A DNA stretch of 6,214 nt from Dehalococcoidia bacterium UBA3254 (GCA_002362735.1 DEUU01000291.1:1-6214); one strand, 5' to 3'; shown: positions 1 through 6,061, counted from the stretch's first letter. The notes: a model not told the origin generated them from the sequence alone. Translations and numbers: made by a program.

Positions 1-407
1 TGTATATCATATCCATAGGGCTGAGATCCCACATTGGTATAGGATATATCGGCGACGCCGCTCTGGAGTTCAGCAAAGCAGTTAGCGGTACTGACCAGGG
101 TGGAGCCTGGATAGTAGGTAATCTGGACACGACCGTTACTTTCCTTTTGAACTTTATCAATCCAGTCCATATCCGCCCGAGCCTCCGGATGGGGAACGGA
201 ATAGATACTGCCAAAATTAAGTTTAATAATCTGGGCTGCGGTTGGAGTGGCGGAAGTTGCTGGAGCGTTGGATGATGTGGCGGGAGCGGGTGACGAAGTA
301 GCAGGTGCTGGAGCCTGAGATGAACATCCTGCCATGAAAGCCAAGATCGCAAAAATAAGAACCAAAAAGATGCAGGTAGGTATTAACACCAAATTTTTAA
401 TCTTCAT
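1..407 (-). CDS. dctP: TRAP transporter receptor (DctP family), N-terminal part; gene continues past the left edge
   Basis: First 135 codons of a second extracytoplasmic solute receptor. Residues 1-28 form a lipoprotein signal: basic start (MKIK), hydrophobic core, and a MAGC lipobox with the acylated Cys at 28. A Ser/Ala/Pro/Thr-rich linker (about 29-58) precedes the start of the DctP fold (LNFGS at about 63). By eye, about 40 of 73 residues from there match the complete dctP at 4049-5203, including the shared blocks WIDK, KESNGR, YYPG, TLVS and VADIS/VVDIS. The two are therefore paralogs, not copies of one gene. ATG 407 is preceded by GGAGAG at 414-419, 6 nt away. The gene lies 163 nt beyond the SnoaL-like gene ending at 571, in the same direction. 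No membrane subunits for it are visible; they may lie to the left, or it may share the DctQM pair here. The ligand-contacting half is outside the window, so substrate cannot be guessed. Confidence 0.93.
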   Translation of the reverse strand, partial: MKIKNLVLIPTCIFLVLIFAILAFMAGCSSQAPAPATSSPAPATSSNAPATSATPTAAQIIKLNFGSIYSVPHPEARADMDWIDKVQKESNGRVQITYYPGSTLVSTANCFAELQSGVADISYTNVGSQPYGYDI

Positions 408-570
408 TTTTCACTCTCCGTTTTAAAATGGGTCAAAATTTAATATTTTATGTTGGGAGATTTTCCCTGTTGGCAGCATTCTTCATTGGTCCATTTTTCG
501 CCCCCTTCTGAGACTTTTTCCCAGTTGGAACAGATAATAAAAATTTCTACAAATCAATTCAACTTTTTTA

Positions 571-1044
571 TTACTTGGGCCAGGGCATGAGCCATTTCAT
601 ATGCAGAAATTTCCATTTCCCGGCATCTTTGATATATTCGCACTCATGCTTTCCCTGTTCCCAACTTTCGATTTTAATGGATGCTGGCGGTGTGGTAAGA
701 TTACCTTTGAAGCGGAAGGAAACCCAGCTTCCCTTCGCAGTATCTCCATCAACTGTGATAACAGGTTGACTAACGATATATCTGGCTCCAGGAATTTCCC
801 CTTTCTTAATTAACTCACCGAATAACTGGATAACGCCAATTTTCCCTTTAATCACTCCCTCTGTATCAATTTCGGCGGTTACCCTATCTGAAAAATATTC
901 TATGATCTCCTGAGATGCTTTCCGGTTAAGCCATTCCTCATATTGTCTGTTATTAAGCCATAAAACGAACTCCCGGTGCATATTTTGGATTTCATGAATA
1001 TCTTCCAAAATGCTTATATTTTTTTCGAGCTCAGTCAACTTCAT
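571..1044 (-). CDS. SnoaL-like (NTF2-fold) protein A, divergent paralog
   Basis: A 157-residue protein of the SnoaL-like/NTF2-fold group, whose members include polyketide cyclases, dehydratases and isomerases as well as non-enzymatic proteins. It shares the plan of its three neighbours: a charged N-terminal helix (LEKN, LEDIHEIQ), His23 in NMHREF, a central SQPVITVDGD strand pair (92-101), GSW (105-107) and the C-terminal end GKWKF...KWLMPWP (142-156). It is the odd one of the set. It has about 10 extra residues before the FS(D/R) segment, Arg54 where the others have Asp (FSDR against FSED/FTED/FSRD), and Tyr89 where B and C have His. It may be inactive or have a different substrate. No signal peptide or membrane segment is visible, so it should be cytoplasmic. 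GGAGG at 1052-1056 sits 7 nt before ATG 1044. It follows gene B by 32 nt and is the last SnoaL-like gene before the second dctP. Confidence 0.85.
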   Translation of the reverse strand: MKLTELEKNISILEDIHEIQNMHREFVLWLNNRQYEEWLNRKASQEIIEYFSDRVTAEIDTEGVIKGKIGVIQLFGELIKKGEIPGARYIVSQPVITVDGDTAKGSWVSFRFKGNLTTPPASIKIESWEQGKHECEYIKDAGKWKFLHMKWLMPWPK

Positions 1045-1076
1045 GCACAGGCCTCCTTAATCATTTACTGCAATCA

Positions 1077-1598
1077 TTATTTACCGGAGGATTTGGGAGT
1101 TTGTTCCGGCCATGGCATCGTCCACAACAGCCGGCGGAATTTCCATTCCCCGTCTTCCCGGACATATTCCGCGTCATATTTTCCCATAGAACATTCCGGA
1201 GACGGAGCTTCTATCGTTTCAGGATAATTGTAAAAACTTTTCATAAGTTGCCAGTGCCTTTTAGCTGTATCTTGCGCCACAAAGCGATTTAATAGCCATT
1301 GTCCTCTGGCAGTATCTCCATCAACTTCGATGATAGGCTGGATCAATAAATGTCCGCCCTTCGGCCGCATGGGAGAAATCCTCTTGCCGATCACGTTTTT
1401 AATTAAGTTACCTACCCCCTCTTTGCCAGCATCCGCTTCATCCCGGGCAATTTTTACCTCAGCATCCCGAGAAAAAAAATTGACCATGTCCTCCCATTGA
1501 TAGTTTGAAAGACATTGAAGATATCTTCGATGCATCTTTTTAATCTCTTCGATGTCCTGGAGGGTTTTAACTCGTTTCTCAAGTTCTTTCAAGGTCAT
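1077..1598 (-). CDS. SnoaL-like (NTF2-fold) protein B
   Basis: A 173-residue SnoaL-like/NTF2-fold protein, reaction unknown. It carries the family signature: EEIKKMHRRY (17-26), FFSRDAEVKI with Asp45, GGHLLIQPIIEVDGDTARGQW with His83 and Trp101, and C-terminal GEWKFRRLLWTMPWP (150-164). A longer loop around 105-138, containing SFYNYPE, separates the last two blocks, and a hydrophilic tail (EQTPKSSGK) follows the PWP motif. That loop covers the mouth of the cavity in this fold, so it may change substrate choice (inference). The frame stays open for 28 codons further upstream to an ATG at 1682, but this would overlap gene C. ATG 1598 has AGGAGG 6 nt before it and gives an N-terminus that aligns with all three paralogs. 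The gene starts 41 nt after gene C ends and stops 32 nt before gene A begins. Confidence 0.88.
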   Translation of the reverse strand: MTLKELEKRVKTLQDIEEIKKMHRRYLQCLSNYQWEDMVNFFSRDAEVKIARDEADAGKEGVGNLIKNVIGKRISPMRPKGGHLLIQPIIEVDGDTARGQWLLNRFVAQDTAKRHWQLMKSFYNYPETIEAPSPECSMGKYDAEYVREDGEWKFRRLLWTMPWPEQTPKSSGK

Positions 1599-1604
1599 TA
1601 CAGT

Positions 1605-1610
1605 CCTCCT
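1605..1610 (-). promoter_or_regulatory. Ribosome binding site fixing the start of SnoaL-like B
   Basis: AGGAGG on the minus strand, 6 nt before ATG 1598. It is a near-perfect Shine-Dalgarno sequence and rules in the shorter protein over the in-frame ATG at 1682, which lies inside gene C. Confidence 0.85.
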
Positions 1611-1639
1611 GATTATGGTGTTCCGTTTATTTATCTCAC

Positions 1640-2113
1640 CTACGAGGTAGCCCCAGGGGGTACCGGCCACGGCACGGTCCATTTCAAATATCTAAACTTC
1701 CATTTACCATTCTCTTTCTTATATTCGCAATCATACCTTCCCCGCATCATCTTTAGAGTCGGCCCGCCGGGGGTGGTAACATCATCGAACATCCGGTCCA
1801 GCAGCCAGTGACCTATAGCCCTATCCTCATTCACATCAATAACCGGCTGCATTAAAAAGTGCCCGGCACGGGGTGAATCAGGCATCACCCTGGCTTCAGA
1901 AATAATATTTCGAAAAAGCTTTGTTATTTCGGCTTTACCGAACTTCGGGCCGTAGATGCGGATATCGACAATGGCATCTTCAGTAAAACAATTAACCATA
2001 TCCTCCCAGTGTTCATGAGTGGCCAGCCAGAAAACATACTGACGGTGCATTTTTTTAATTGCTTCGATATCTTCTAATACCTGAATTCTCTTTTGCAAAT
2101 CTTGTAACGACAT
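1640..2113 (-). CDS. SnoaL-like (NTF2-fold) protein C, most complete set of polar residues
   Basis: A 157-residue SnoaL-like/NTF2-fold protein encoded directly after dctM (27-nt gap). Visible blocks are a charged helix with LEDIEAIKKMHRQY (13-26), WEDMVNCFTEDAIVDI with Asp46, AGHFLMQPVIDV with His85, AIGHWLL with His102 and the C-terminal NGKWKFRYLKWTVPWP (135-150). Of the four paralogs, only this one has Asp46, His85 and His102 together. From memory, the GHF segment and the WKF...LK end resemble fungal scytalone dehydratase, whose His85 is catalytic. However, the catalytic Asp31 and the second His110 of that enzyme have no obvious match, so dehydration is only one possible activity. No signal peptide is visible, so it is probably cytoplasmic. 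GGGAG at 2121-2125 lies 7 nt before ATG 2113. The short distance to dctM suggests co-transcription with the transporter. Confidence 0.88.
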   Translation of the reverse strand: MSLQDLQKRIQVLEDIEAIKKMHRQYVFWLATHEHWEDMVNCFTEDAIVDIRIYGPKFGKAEITKLFRNIISEARVMPDSPRAGHFLMQPVIDVNEDRAIGHWLLDRMFDDVTTPGGPTLKMMRGRYDCEYKKENGKWKFRYLKWTVPWPVPPGATS

Positions 2114-2140
2114 TACTCTTCTCCCGGTATAGTTTTTGAG

Positions 2141-3439
2141 CTACATCACCAGGTTTGGAAACCATAATACGATCGCTGGGAATGCTAATAGCAGGGATAC
2201 ATGAACAAAATCAGAAAGGAGAAATGGGGCGACGCCCCTGAACACTTTTGTGATAGGTGTTTTCGAAATTTGCGAGATGTTAAATACGATCATGCCAACG
2301 GGAGGTGTCAGCAGGGCAATTTCCACCATCCGCACTATAACTATTCCGAACCAGACCAGATCAAATCCAAGAGTTAAGACCAGCGGGCTAAAAATGGGGA
2401 TTGTGAGCAAAATCATAGCCGACGCTTCAAGGAAACAGCCCAGAATGATATACATCAAAATGATCACTATCATAATTCCGATAGGCGGAAAATTGAGGGT
2501 AGCTACCCAGTTCCCCAGTACATTTGGGATGGTGGTTATGGCCATAAAGTATTGGAGAAGTACGGCGCCCATCATGATACCGTAGAACATTCCCGTGATT
2601 TTAACGGTCTCAACGATGGCTTTCCCAAGCTTTTGCCAGGTAAGCCGTTTTCTGACCAGGCAAAAAATAATCGCTCCAAAAGCGCCTATAGCTCCAGCTT
2701 CAGCCGGAGTAAACCAACCTACCATAAGACCACCGAGAACTAATAAAACCAAAGCGATGATCTCACCGCAGCTTCCGAAAGCCAAAAATTTTTCCTTCAA
2801 AGTCGAGGTGGGACCTTTGGGACCCAGACCGGGCTTGATGCGGCAGAGTATAAAGATAACCATCATATACATGAAGGCGGCCAGCAGTCCGGGGATAAGG
2901 CCGGCCATAAACAGACGGCCAATAGATGTTTGCGTCATTATACCGTACATTATAAGGACGCCGCTGGGCGGGATCAGGATGCCCAGGGTACCCCCAGCGC
3001 AAATACAGCCCGTTGCCAAACCGTCGTCATAATTATATTTTTTCATTTCCGGTAAGGCTACCAGACCCATGGACAATGCCGTGGCCAGGCTGGAAGAGCT
3101 AATGGCGGAAAATCCGGCGCAGCCTCCTACCGTGGCTATAGCCAGCCCACCTGGCAATCGACCCAGCCATTTTGCAACCAGTCTGTATAAATCGCTGGCC
3201 AGTCCGGTGGAAAACACTACATTGGCCATCAAGAGGAATAATGGGAGTGAAGCCAGATCATAAGAGCTGCCCACCTGAAACGGTGTGAGCGCCAGTTTAC
3301 TGAGAGCGGCATTGCCGGAAATCAGTAACCATAACCCACCGGCCGCCACCGCAGCCATCACAAAGCCAATTTGCATGCGAAGGCCCATCAAAAGGAAGAA
3401 TATCGCCAGTCCAATAACGCCTACCATGATCGGGTTCAT
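2141..3439 (-). CDS. dctM: TRAP transporter large membrane subunit DctM
   Basis: The 432-residue ion-coupled transport subunit of the TRAP system, in the inner membrane. It moves the ligand handed over by DctP, normally with a sodium gradient (family knowledge). Length is typical, and hydrophobic segments run through the whole protein, consistent with about 12 membrane spans. Recognisable DctM blocks are SLPLFLLMANVVFSTGLA (64-81), GGCAGFSAISSSSLATALSM (105-124), CAGGTLGILIPPSGVLIMYG (147-166), GRLFMAGLIPG (174-184), GWFTPAEAGAIGAFGA (241-256), LGCFLEASAMILLTIPIF (333-350) and VEIALLTPPVGMIVFNI (372-388). ATG 3439 overlaps the dctQ stop in the sequence ATGA and has GGGGAGG 7 nt upstream, so translational coupling is likely. 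The frame is open for 26 further codons inside dctQ, but those residues are unlike any DctM N-terminus. I see no damage or unusual insertion. Confidence 0.97.
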   Translation of the reverse strand: MNPIMVGVIGLAIFFLLMGLRMQIGFVMAAVAAGGLWLLISGNAALSKLALTPFQVGSSYDLASLPLFLLMANVVFSTGLASDLYRLVAKWLGRLPGGLAIATVGGCAGFSAISSSSLATALSMGLVALPEMKKYNYDDGLATGCICAGGTLGILIPPSGVLIMYGIMTQTSIGRLFMAGLIPGLLAAFMYMMVIFILCRIKPGLGPKGPTSTLKEKFLAFGSCGEIIALVLLVLGGLMVGWFTPAEAGAIGAFGAIIFCLVRKRLTWQKLGKAIVETVKITGMFYGIMMGAVLLQYFMAITTIPNVLGNWVATLNFPPIGIMIVIILMYIILGCFLEASAMILLTIPIFSPLVLTLGFDLVWFGIVIVRMVEIALLTPPVGMIVFNISQISKTPITKVFRGVAPFLLSDFVHVSLLLAFPAIVLWFPNLVM

Positions 3440-3918
3440 TTCTTGTCCTCCCCTCGCAGTGCGACGACAATGTCTTTCACCAGAACCAGACAGAGGAATA
3501 CCAGTCCCATAATCCACAGTATTCTAAATGGATAGTAAGGAACATGGAGCAGCTCAGTATCCTCATCTGACCACCTTATGAATAAGAGATTGATGCTCTG
3601 CCAGGTTACCAGTCCCCATACAACCAGCCCAAGAGTTGAAGTACAGGTATTGATTATGACTCGAACCCGTTTGTTAAGACGGGCGGTGATAACATCCACC
3701 ACAACATGGGATTTTTCCAAGGCGGCATAACCCAGGGCTGTTCCGGCCACCACTACTATCAGCACCTCCGTCAGCTCATAGGTACCCGCGATGACTGATC
3801 CAAAGACACGCGCCAGAACATTGCCAACTGTCAAGACCATTGTCGATAGAAGAAAGATGGCAGACAAGATCATAATGCCGCGTCCGGATTTATTCGTTAT
3901 AGATTCGAAATGTCTCAT
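3436..3918 (-). CDS. dctQ: TRAP transporter small membrane subunit DctQ
   Basis: A 160-residue small membrane subunit that pairs with DctM and is needed for transport; in known structures it scaffolds the transporter. Four hydrophobic segments are visible at about 13-35, 47-69, 88-107 and 129-153. Family signs are NVLARVFG (33-40), GTYELTEVLIVVVAG (45-59), the conserved KSHVVVDVITARL (69-81) and VPYYPFRILWIMG near the fourth segment. Length is normal for the family. ATG 3918 has GGAGGG at 3926-3931, 7 nt away. Its stop overlaps the dctM start by 4 nt. Upstream, 130 nt containing a strong stem-loop separate it from dctP, so membrane subunits and receptor may be made in different amounts. Confidence 0.95.
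   Translation of the reverse strand: MRHFESITNKSGRGIMILSAIFLLSTMVLTVGNVLARVFGSVIAGTYELTEVLIVVVAGTALGYAALEKSHVVVDVITARLNKRVRVIINTCTSTLGLVVWGLVTWQSINLLFIRWSDEDTELLHVPYYPFRILWIMGLVFLCLVLVKDIVVALRGEDKK
3447..3453 (-). promoter_or_regulatory. Ribosome binding site of dctM inside the end of dctQ
   Basis: GGGGAGG on the minus strand, 7 nt before ATG 3439 and lying within the last dctQ codons. It decides between ATG 3439 and the in-frame ATG at 3517, which has no such site, and supports coupled translation of the two subunits. Confidence 0.85.
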
Positions 3919-3985
3919 CTAAATTCCCTCCAGACCTGATACCGAATAAGACTCGTATTAAGATAACTTATTTGAAGTAAACATT

Positions 3986-4032
3986 GCGACAGATAGAAAG
4001 TTCCAATATCGAAATCTAACTCTATCTGTCGC
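3986..4032 (-). promoter_or_regulatory. Stem-loop in the dctP-dctQ gap
   Basis: A perfect 12-bp inverted repeat: GCGACAGATAGA at 3986-3997 and TCTATCTGTCGC at 4021-4032, with a 23-nt loop. A further GTT/AAC pairing (4000-4002 with 4018-4020) can extend the stem past a 2-nt bulge. In the direction of transcription it lies 16 nt after the dctP stop and 67 nt before the dctQ start. No T-run follows it on the minus strand, so it is more likely an mRNA-stabilising or attenuating hairpin that raises receptor over membrane subunits than a full terminator (inference). On the plus strand it is followed by CTTTTGTTTTT and would resemble an intrinsic terminator, but no plus-strand gene leads into it. 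Confidence 0.7.
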
Positions 4033-4048
4033 CTTTTGTTTTTAGATC

Positions 4049-5203
4049 TTATTTTTTATTCTGGTCTATTAGAGCACGGAGGGCATTGTACATTTCGGTA
4101 CCCTTAATCTTCTTGGCATCAAGATCCGCTGCTTGTTGCAGGCAAACAGCTTTTAGCGGTTCGAATATTTTGTTCATTTCTGCCTGCGAGGGGGTGATAA
4201 ACTCGACATTCTGCGTTTTAGCAAAAGCTATACCATCTTGACCGGCCAGATTAATTTGTCGCTCTTCCTCTTCAGTGAAAAAATCAATGTTGTTTTCGAA
4301 AACCTTCTGAATATCCGCCGGTAATTTATTCCATGTATTCATGTTCATGATCCGGTTTGGATTAGGAGTGGAGGTAATGGGTAATTCGATGATGTATTTT
4401 GCGACTTCAGCCAATTTAAAGGACTTGAGTGACTCATAGGGAGATAGCAGGCCATCCAATATTCCTTTTTGCAGATCAAGATATGCTTCGCTCATAGGTA
4501 CAGGTACACCTTCACCGCCGCATGCCTTGATCCAGTTAGCATAGGCACCCATGGCTTTAACTTTCATGCCTTTAAGATCTTCAAATGTGCGAACGGGTTT
4601 TTTGGAAAACAGCCGGTAGTCCATGCCCATGGTATATTGAAGAATTTTGGCATTATATTCTGCGGGCATTTCAGGAAATTTAGAGAACCAGGTTTTGAAG
4701 ATTTTTATTCTATCCGTATCGGTGGGAACGCCCCACATCCATGTCTGGTAGGCTCTCTGGATGTCAAAACCGGAGGCTTGAGCGCCGACCTCGCAGTTGG
4801 AAATATCCACTACGCCGTTCACCACATCAAAGTAGTGGTCCTTGACGCTAACCAGAGTCGCTCCGGGGTAATAATCAATTTGGATCCGACCGTTACTTTC
4901 TTTGACAATCTTGTCAATCCAGGCTGCGTCTGTGATAGCCCTGAAGTGGGGCGCAGTATAAAGACTGCCAAATTTTAATTTTATGACGGCTGATGAAGCT
5001 GGAGCAGCGGTTGTAGAAACAGCAGCTGGCGTGGTCGCTGGAGCGGATGTGGTGGGGGCTGCGCTGGTTTGAGCTGGTTTTGCGGTGGTTGTTGCGGGTG
5101 CAGATGTTGTCGTGGGAGAGGTGTTGGAGCAAGCCGTTGAAAGCAGGGTAATGGCGAGCACCAGGATTAAAAGAATTGATAGTCCGAATGTTATCCTTTT
5201 CAT
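4049..5203 (-). CDS. dctP: TRAP transporter receptor lipoprotein DctP
   Basis: A 384-residue extracytoplasmic ligand-binding receptor that delivers substrate to DctQM. Residues 1-25 form a lipoprotein signal: MKR, a long hydrophobic core and an LSTAC lipobox with Cys25. A Thr/Ala/Pro/Ser-rich linker (about 26-73) then tethers the domain to the membrane. The DctP fold begins at KLKFGSLY (75-82). Family blocks include KESNGRIQIDYYPG (101-114), GVVDIS (130-135), RTFEDLKGMKV (205-215) and SEAYLDLQKGILDGL (238-252). In most DctP proteins the GlKiRv segment carries an Arg that binds the ligand carboxylate; here the aligned residue is Lys216. ATG 5203 is preferred because GGAGGT (5211-5216) lies 7 nt upstream; the ATG at 5218 overlaps that site. 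The gene lies 84 AT-rich nt after SnoaL-like D and precedes dctQ and dctM. It is a paralog of the partial receptor at 1-407. Substrate is unknown. Confidence 0.96.
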   Translation of the reverse strand: MKRITFGLSILLILVLAITLLSTACSNTSPTTTSAPATTTAKPAQTSAAPTTSAPATTPAAVSTTAAPASSAVIKLKFGSLYTAPHFRAITDAAWIDKIVKESNGRIQIDYYPGATLVSVKDHYFDVVNGVVDISNCEVGAQASGFDIQRAYQTWMWGVPTDTDRIKIFKTWFSKFPEMPAEYNAKILQYTMGMDYRLFSKKPVRTFEDLKGMKVKAMGAYANWIKACGGEGVPVPMSEAYLDLQKGILDGLLSPYESLKSFKLAEVAKYIIELPITSTPNPNRIMNMNTWNKLPADIQKVFENNIDFFTEEEERQINLAGQDGIAFAKTQNVEFITPSQAEMNKIFEPLKAVCLQQAADLDAKKIKGTEMYNALRALIDQNKK

Positions 5204-5210
5204 TCTATTA

Positions 5211-5216
5211 ACCTCC
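5211..5216 (-). promoter_or_regulatory. Ribosome binding site fixing the dctP start
   Basis: GGAGGT on the minus strand, 7 nt before ATG 5203. Another in-frame ATG (5216-5218) overlaps it and has no comparable site of its own, so the protein should begin MKRITFG. Confidence 0.85.
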
Positions 5217-5287
5217 ATATTTTGTCCTTAATTTATTCTGAATAAAATAAAATGAATTTTAATATAAATATTTTCCAAATTTTTTCG

Positions 5288-5770
5288 TCACTGTGCCGGT
5301 TGTGGGGGCGGCGACATTAACCTCAGACGCCATTTGAGGTAACTTATTTTCCATTCTCCATTCTGTTTTTTATATTTCATATCATAGTATCCTTGCTGCC
5401 AATCCGGAGCCTCATTAGATGATAAATTTTTTGGCTTATGGGTAAATTTACGCGGGCGAGCGTACTGGATGTATAACAGCCAGCTGCCTTCGGCATTATC
5501 CCCATTAACCTTAATGATGGGATGTACCGAAAACGGACCCTCCTGTCCGATATGGACCAGACCGATTTCAGTCTTAAATAGATCTCTGATCTGGTTCTTG
5601 CCAACAACATAGCCGGCGTGGAGATCAACGATAGCATCTTCAGAAAAGCAGTTTACCAAATTGTCATAATCTGCCAAATTAAGACGATTGACATAATGAT
5701 GCTGGAGTTGCTTTATATTCTCGATGTCCTCTAAATTTGTTACCCTTTTTTCTAATTCTTCTAATGTCAT
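5288..5770 (-). CDS. SnoaL-like (NTF2-fold) protein D, first gene of the block
   Basis: A 160-residue SnoaL-like/NTF2-fold protein on the promoter side of the TRAP genes, so its product may be made first. It has the shared charged helix LEELEKRVTNLEDIENIK (3-20), Tyr26, VNCFSEDAIVDL with Asp45, a GK turn (57-58), HPIIKVNGDNAEGSWLL (83-99) and NGEWKISYLKW (137-147). It differs from A-C in several ways. LQHHY replaces MHRxY, Pro79 stands where B and C have His, His83 stands where the others have Gln (QPxI), and the PWP motif is replaced by a Pro-rich tail (SPPPQPAQ). It is thus a separate branch of the same family. No signal peptide or membrane segment is visible. GAGGAG at 5777-5782 lies 6 nt before ATG 5770. 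The stop is 84 nt before the dctP start. The reaction cannot be named from sequence. Confidence 0.86.
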   Translation of the reverse strand: MTLEELEKRVTNLEDIENIKQLQHHYVNRLNLADYDNLVNCFSEDAIVDLHAGYVVGKNQIRDLFKTEIGLVHIGQEGPFSVHPIIKVNGDNAEGSWLLYIQYARPRKFTHKPKNLSSNEAPDWQQGYYDMKYKKQNGEWKISYLKWRLRLMSPPPQPAQ

Positions 5771-5887
5771 AAGATGCTCCTCAAATTATTTCGCTTCTGA
5801 ACAAACGCAATAGAAACTAATATCCAATAGCTTTATAATGAACAATTAGAAAATAAAGCTAGAGTTTTTCGATAATTGAAGTGCATT

Positions 5888-5917
5888 TCTCAAGTTTTTT
5901 CAATATCGTACTTGAGA
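5888..5917. repeat. Inverted repeat, possible operator
   Basis: TCTCAAGT (5888-5895) and ACTTGAGA (5910-5917) are perfect 8-bp arms separated by 14 nt. The centre-to-centre spacing of 22 nt is about two helical turns, as expected for a dimeric regulator binding one DNA face. It sits about 120 nt upstream of SnoaL-like D and 50 nt before the plus-strand promoter, so it could act on either side. The binding protein is unknown. Confidence 0.4.
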
Positions 5918-5962
5918 TTACTTATTACTCCGGTGAATGAAAAAAGAAACCAGGGCCAATTG

Positions 5963-5989
5963 TTGACTGGAAATAGGTTGTGTGATAAT
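5963..5989 (+). promoter_or_regulatory. Probable sigma-70-type promoter for the response regulator
   Basis: TTGACT (5963-5968) matches five of six -35 bases. GATAAT (5984-5989) matches five of six -10 bases and is preceded by TGT, making an extended -10. The spacer is 15 nt, shorter than ideal, which the extended -10 could offset. Transcription would start near 5996 and leave a leader of about 100 nt. GTTGT (5977-5981) and ACAAC (5995-5999) form a dyad around the -10 element, a possible repressor or autoregulation site. Confidence 0.5.
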
Positions 5990-6040
5990 GTTATACAACA
6001 TATTAAACGATAGCGACCATCATTAAAACCACACTAGGAT

Positions 6041-6061
6041 ATGTACTAAAGTACATGTACT
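6041..6061. repeat. GTAC-rich palindrome in the response-regulator leader
   Basis: AGTACATGTACT (6050-6061) is a perfect 12-bp palindrome. ATGTAC (6041-6046) can also pair with GTACAT (6051-6056) across a 4-nt loop, and ATGTACT occurs twice, 14 nt apart. The site lies about 33 nt before the proposed TTG start. It could be an operator or an mRNA hairpin near the ribosome binding site. Confidence 0.4.

Noticed and set aside
408..570. Possible terminator or promoter between SnoaL-like A and the second dctP
   Set aside because: Only a 4-bp GGGA/TCCC hairpin and scattered AT runs are visible; no stem with a T-run and no spaced -35/-10 pair before the ATG.
1599..1682. 28-codon N-terminal extension of SnoaL-like B
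   Set aside because: It overlaps the end of gene C, lacks a good ribosome binding site and is absent from the paralogs, whereas ATG 1598 has AGGAGG in place.
2595..3032. Open plus-strand frame of 145 codons antisense to dctM
   Set aside because: dctM is unmistakable on the other strand; the reverse frame has no recognisable domain.
3440..3517. 26-codon N-terminal extension of DctM
   Set aside because: The residues are polar and Arg/Gly-rich, unlike any DctM start, while ATG 3439 has a strong site and the usual stop-start overlap.
3945..3972. AATAAG/CTTATT inverted repeat upstream of dctQ
   Set aside because: Six-base AT-rich arms with a 16-nt spacer are expected by chance, and the much stronger stem-loop lies next to it.
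4469..4978. Open plus-strand frame of 169 codons antisense to dctP
   Set aside because: It lies wholly within a strongly supported gene, resembles no family I recognise, and has the composition of a reverse-strand shadow.
5232..5246. TTTATTC-T-GAATAAA palindrome between SnoaL-like D and dctP
   Set aside because: Arms are 7 bp of almost only A and T in a very AT-rich gap, so chance is likely; too weak as a terminator because the stem has one G-C pair.
5834..5839. TATAAT on the plus strand as a -10 element
   Set aside because: No -35-like hexamer lies at a suitable distance and no plus-strand gene follows closely.
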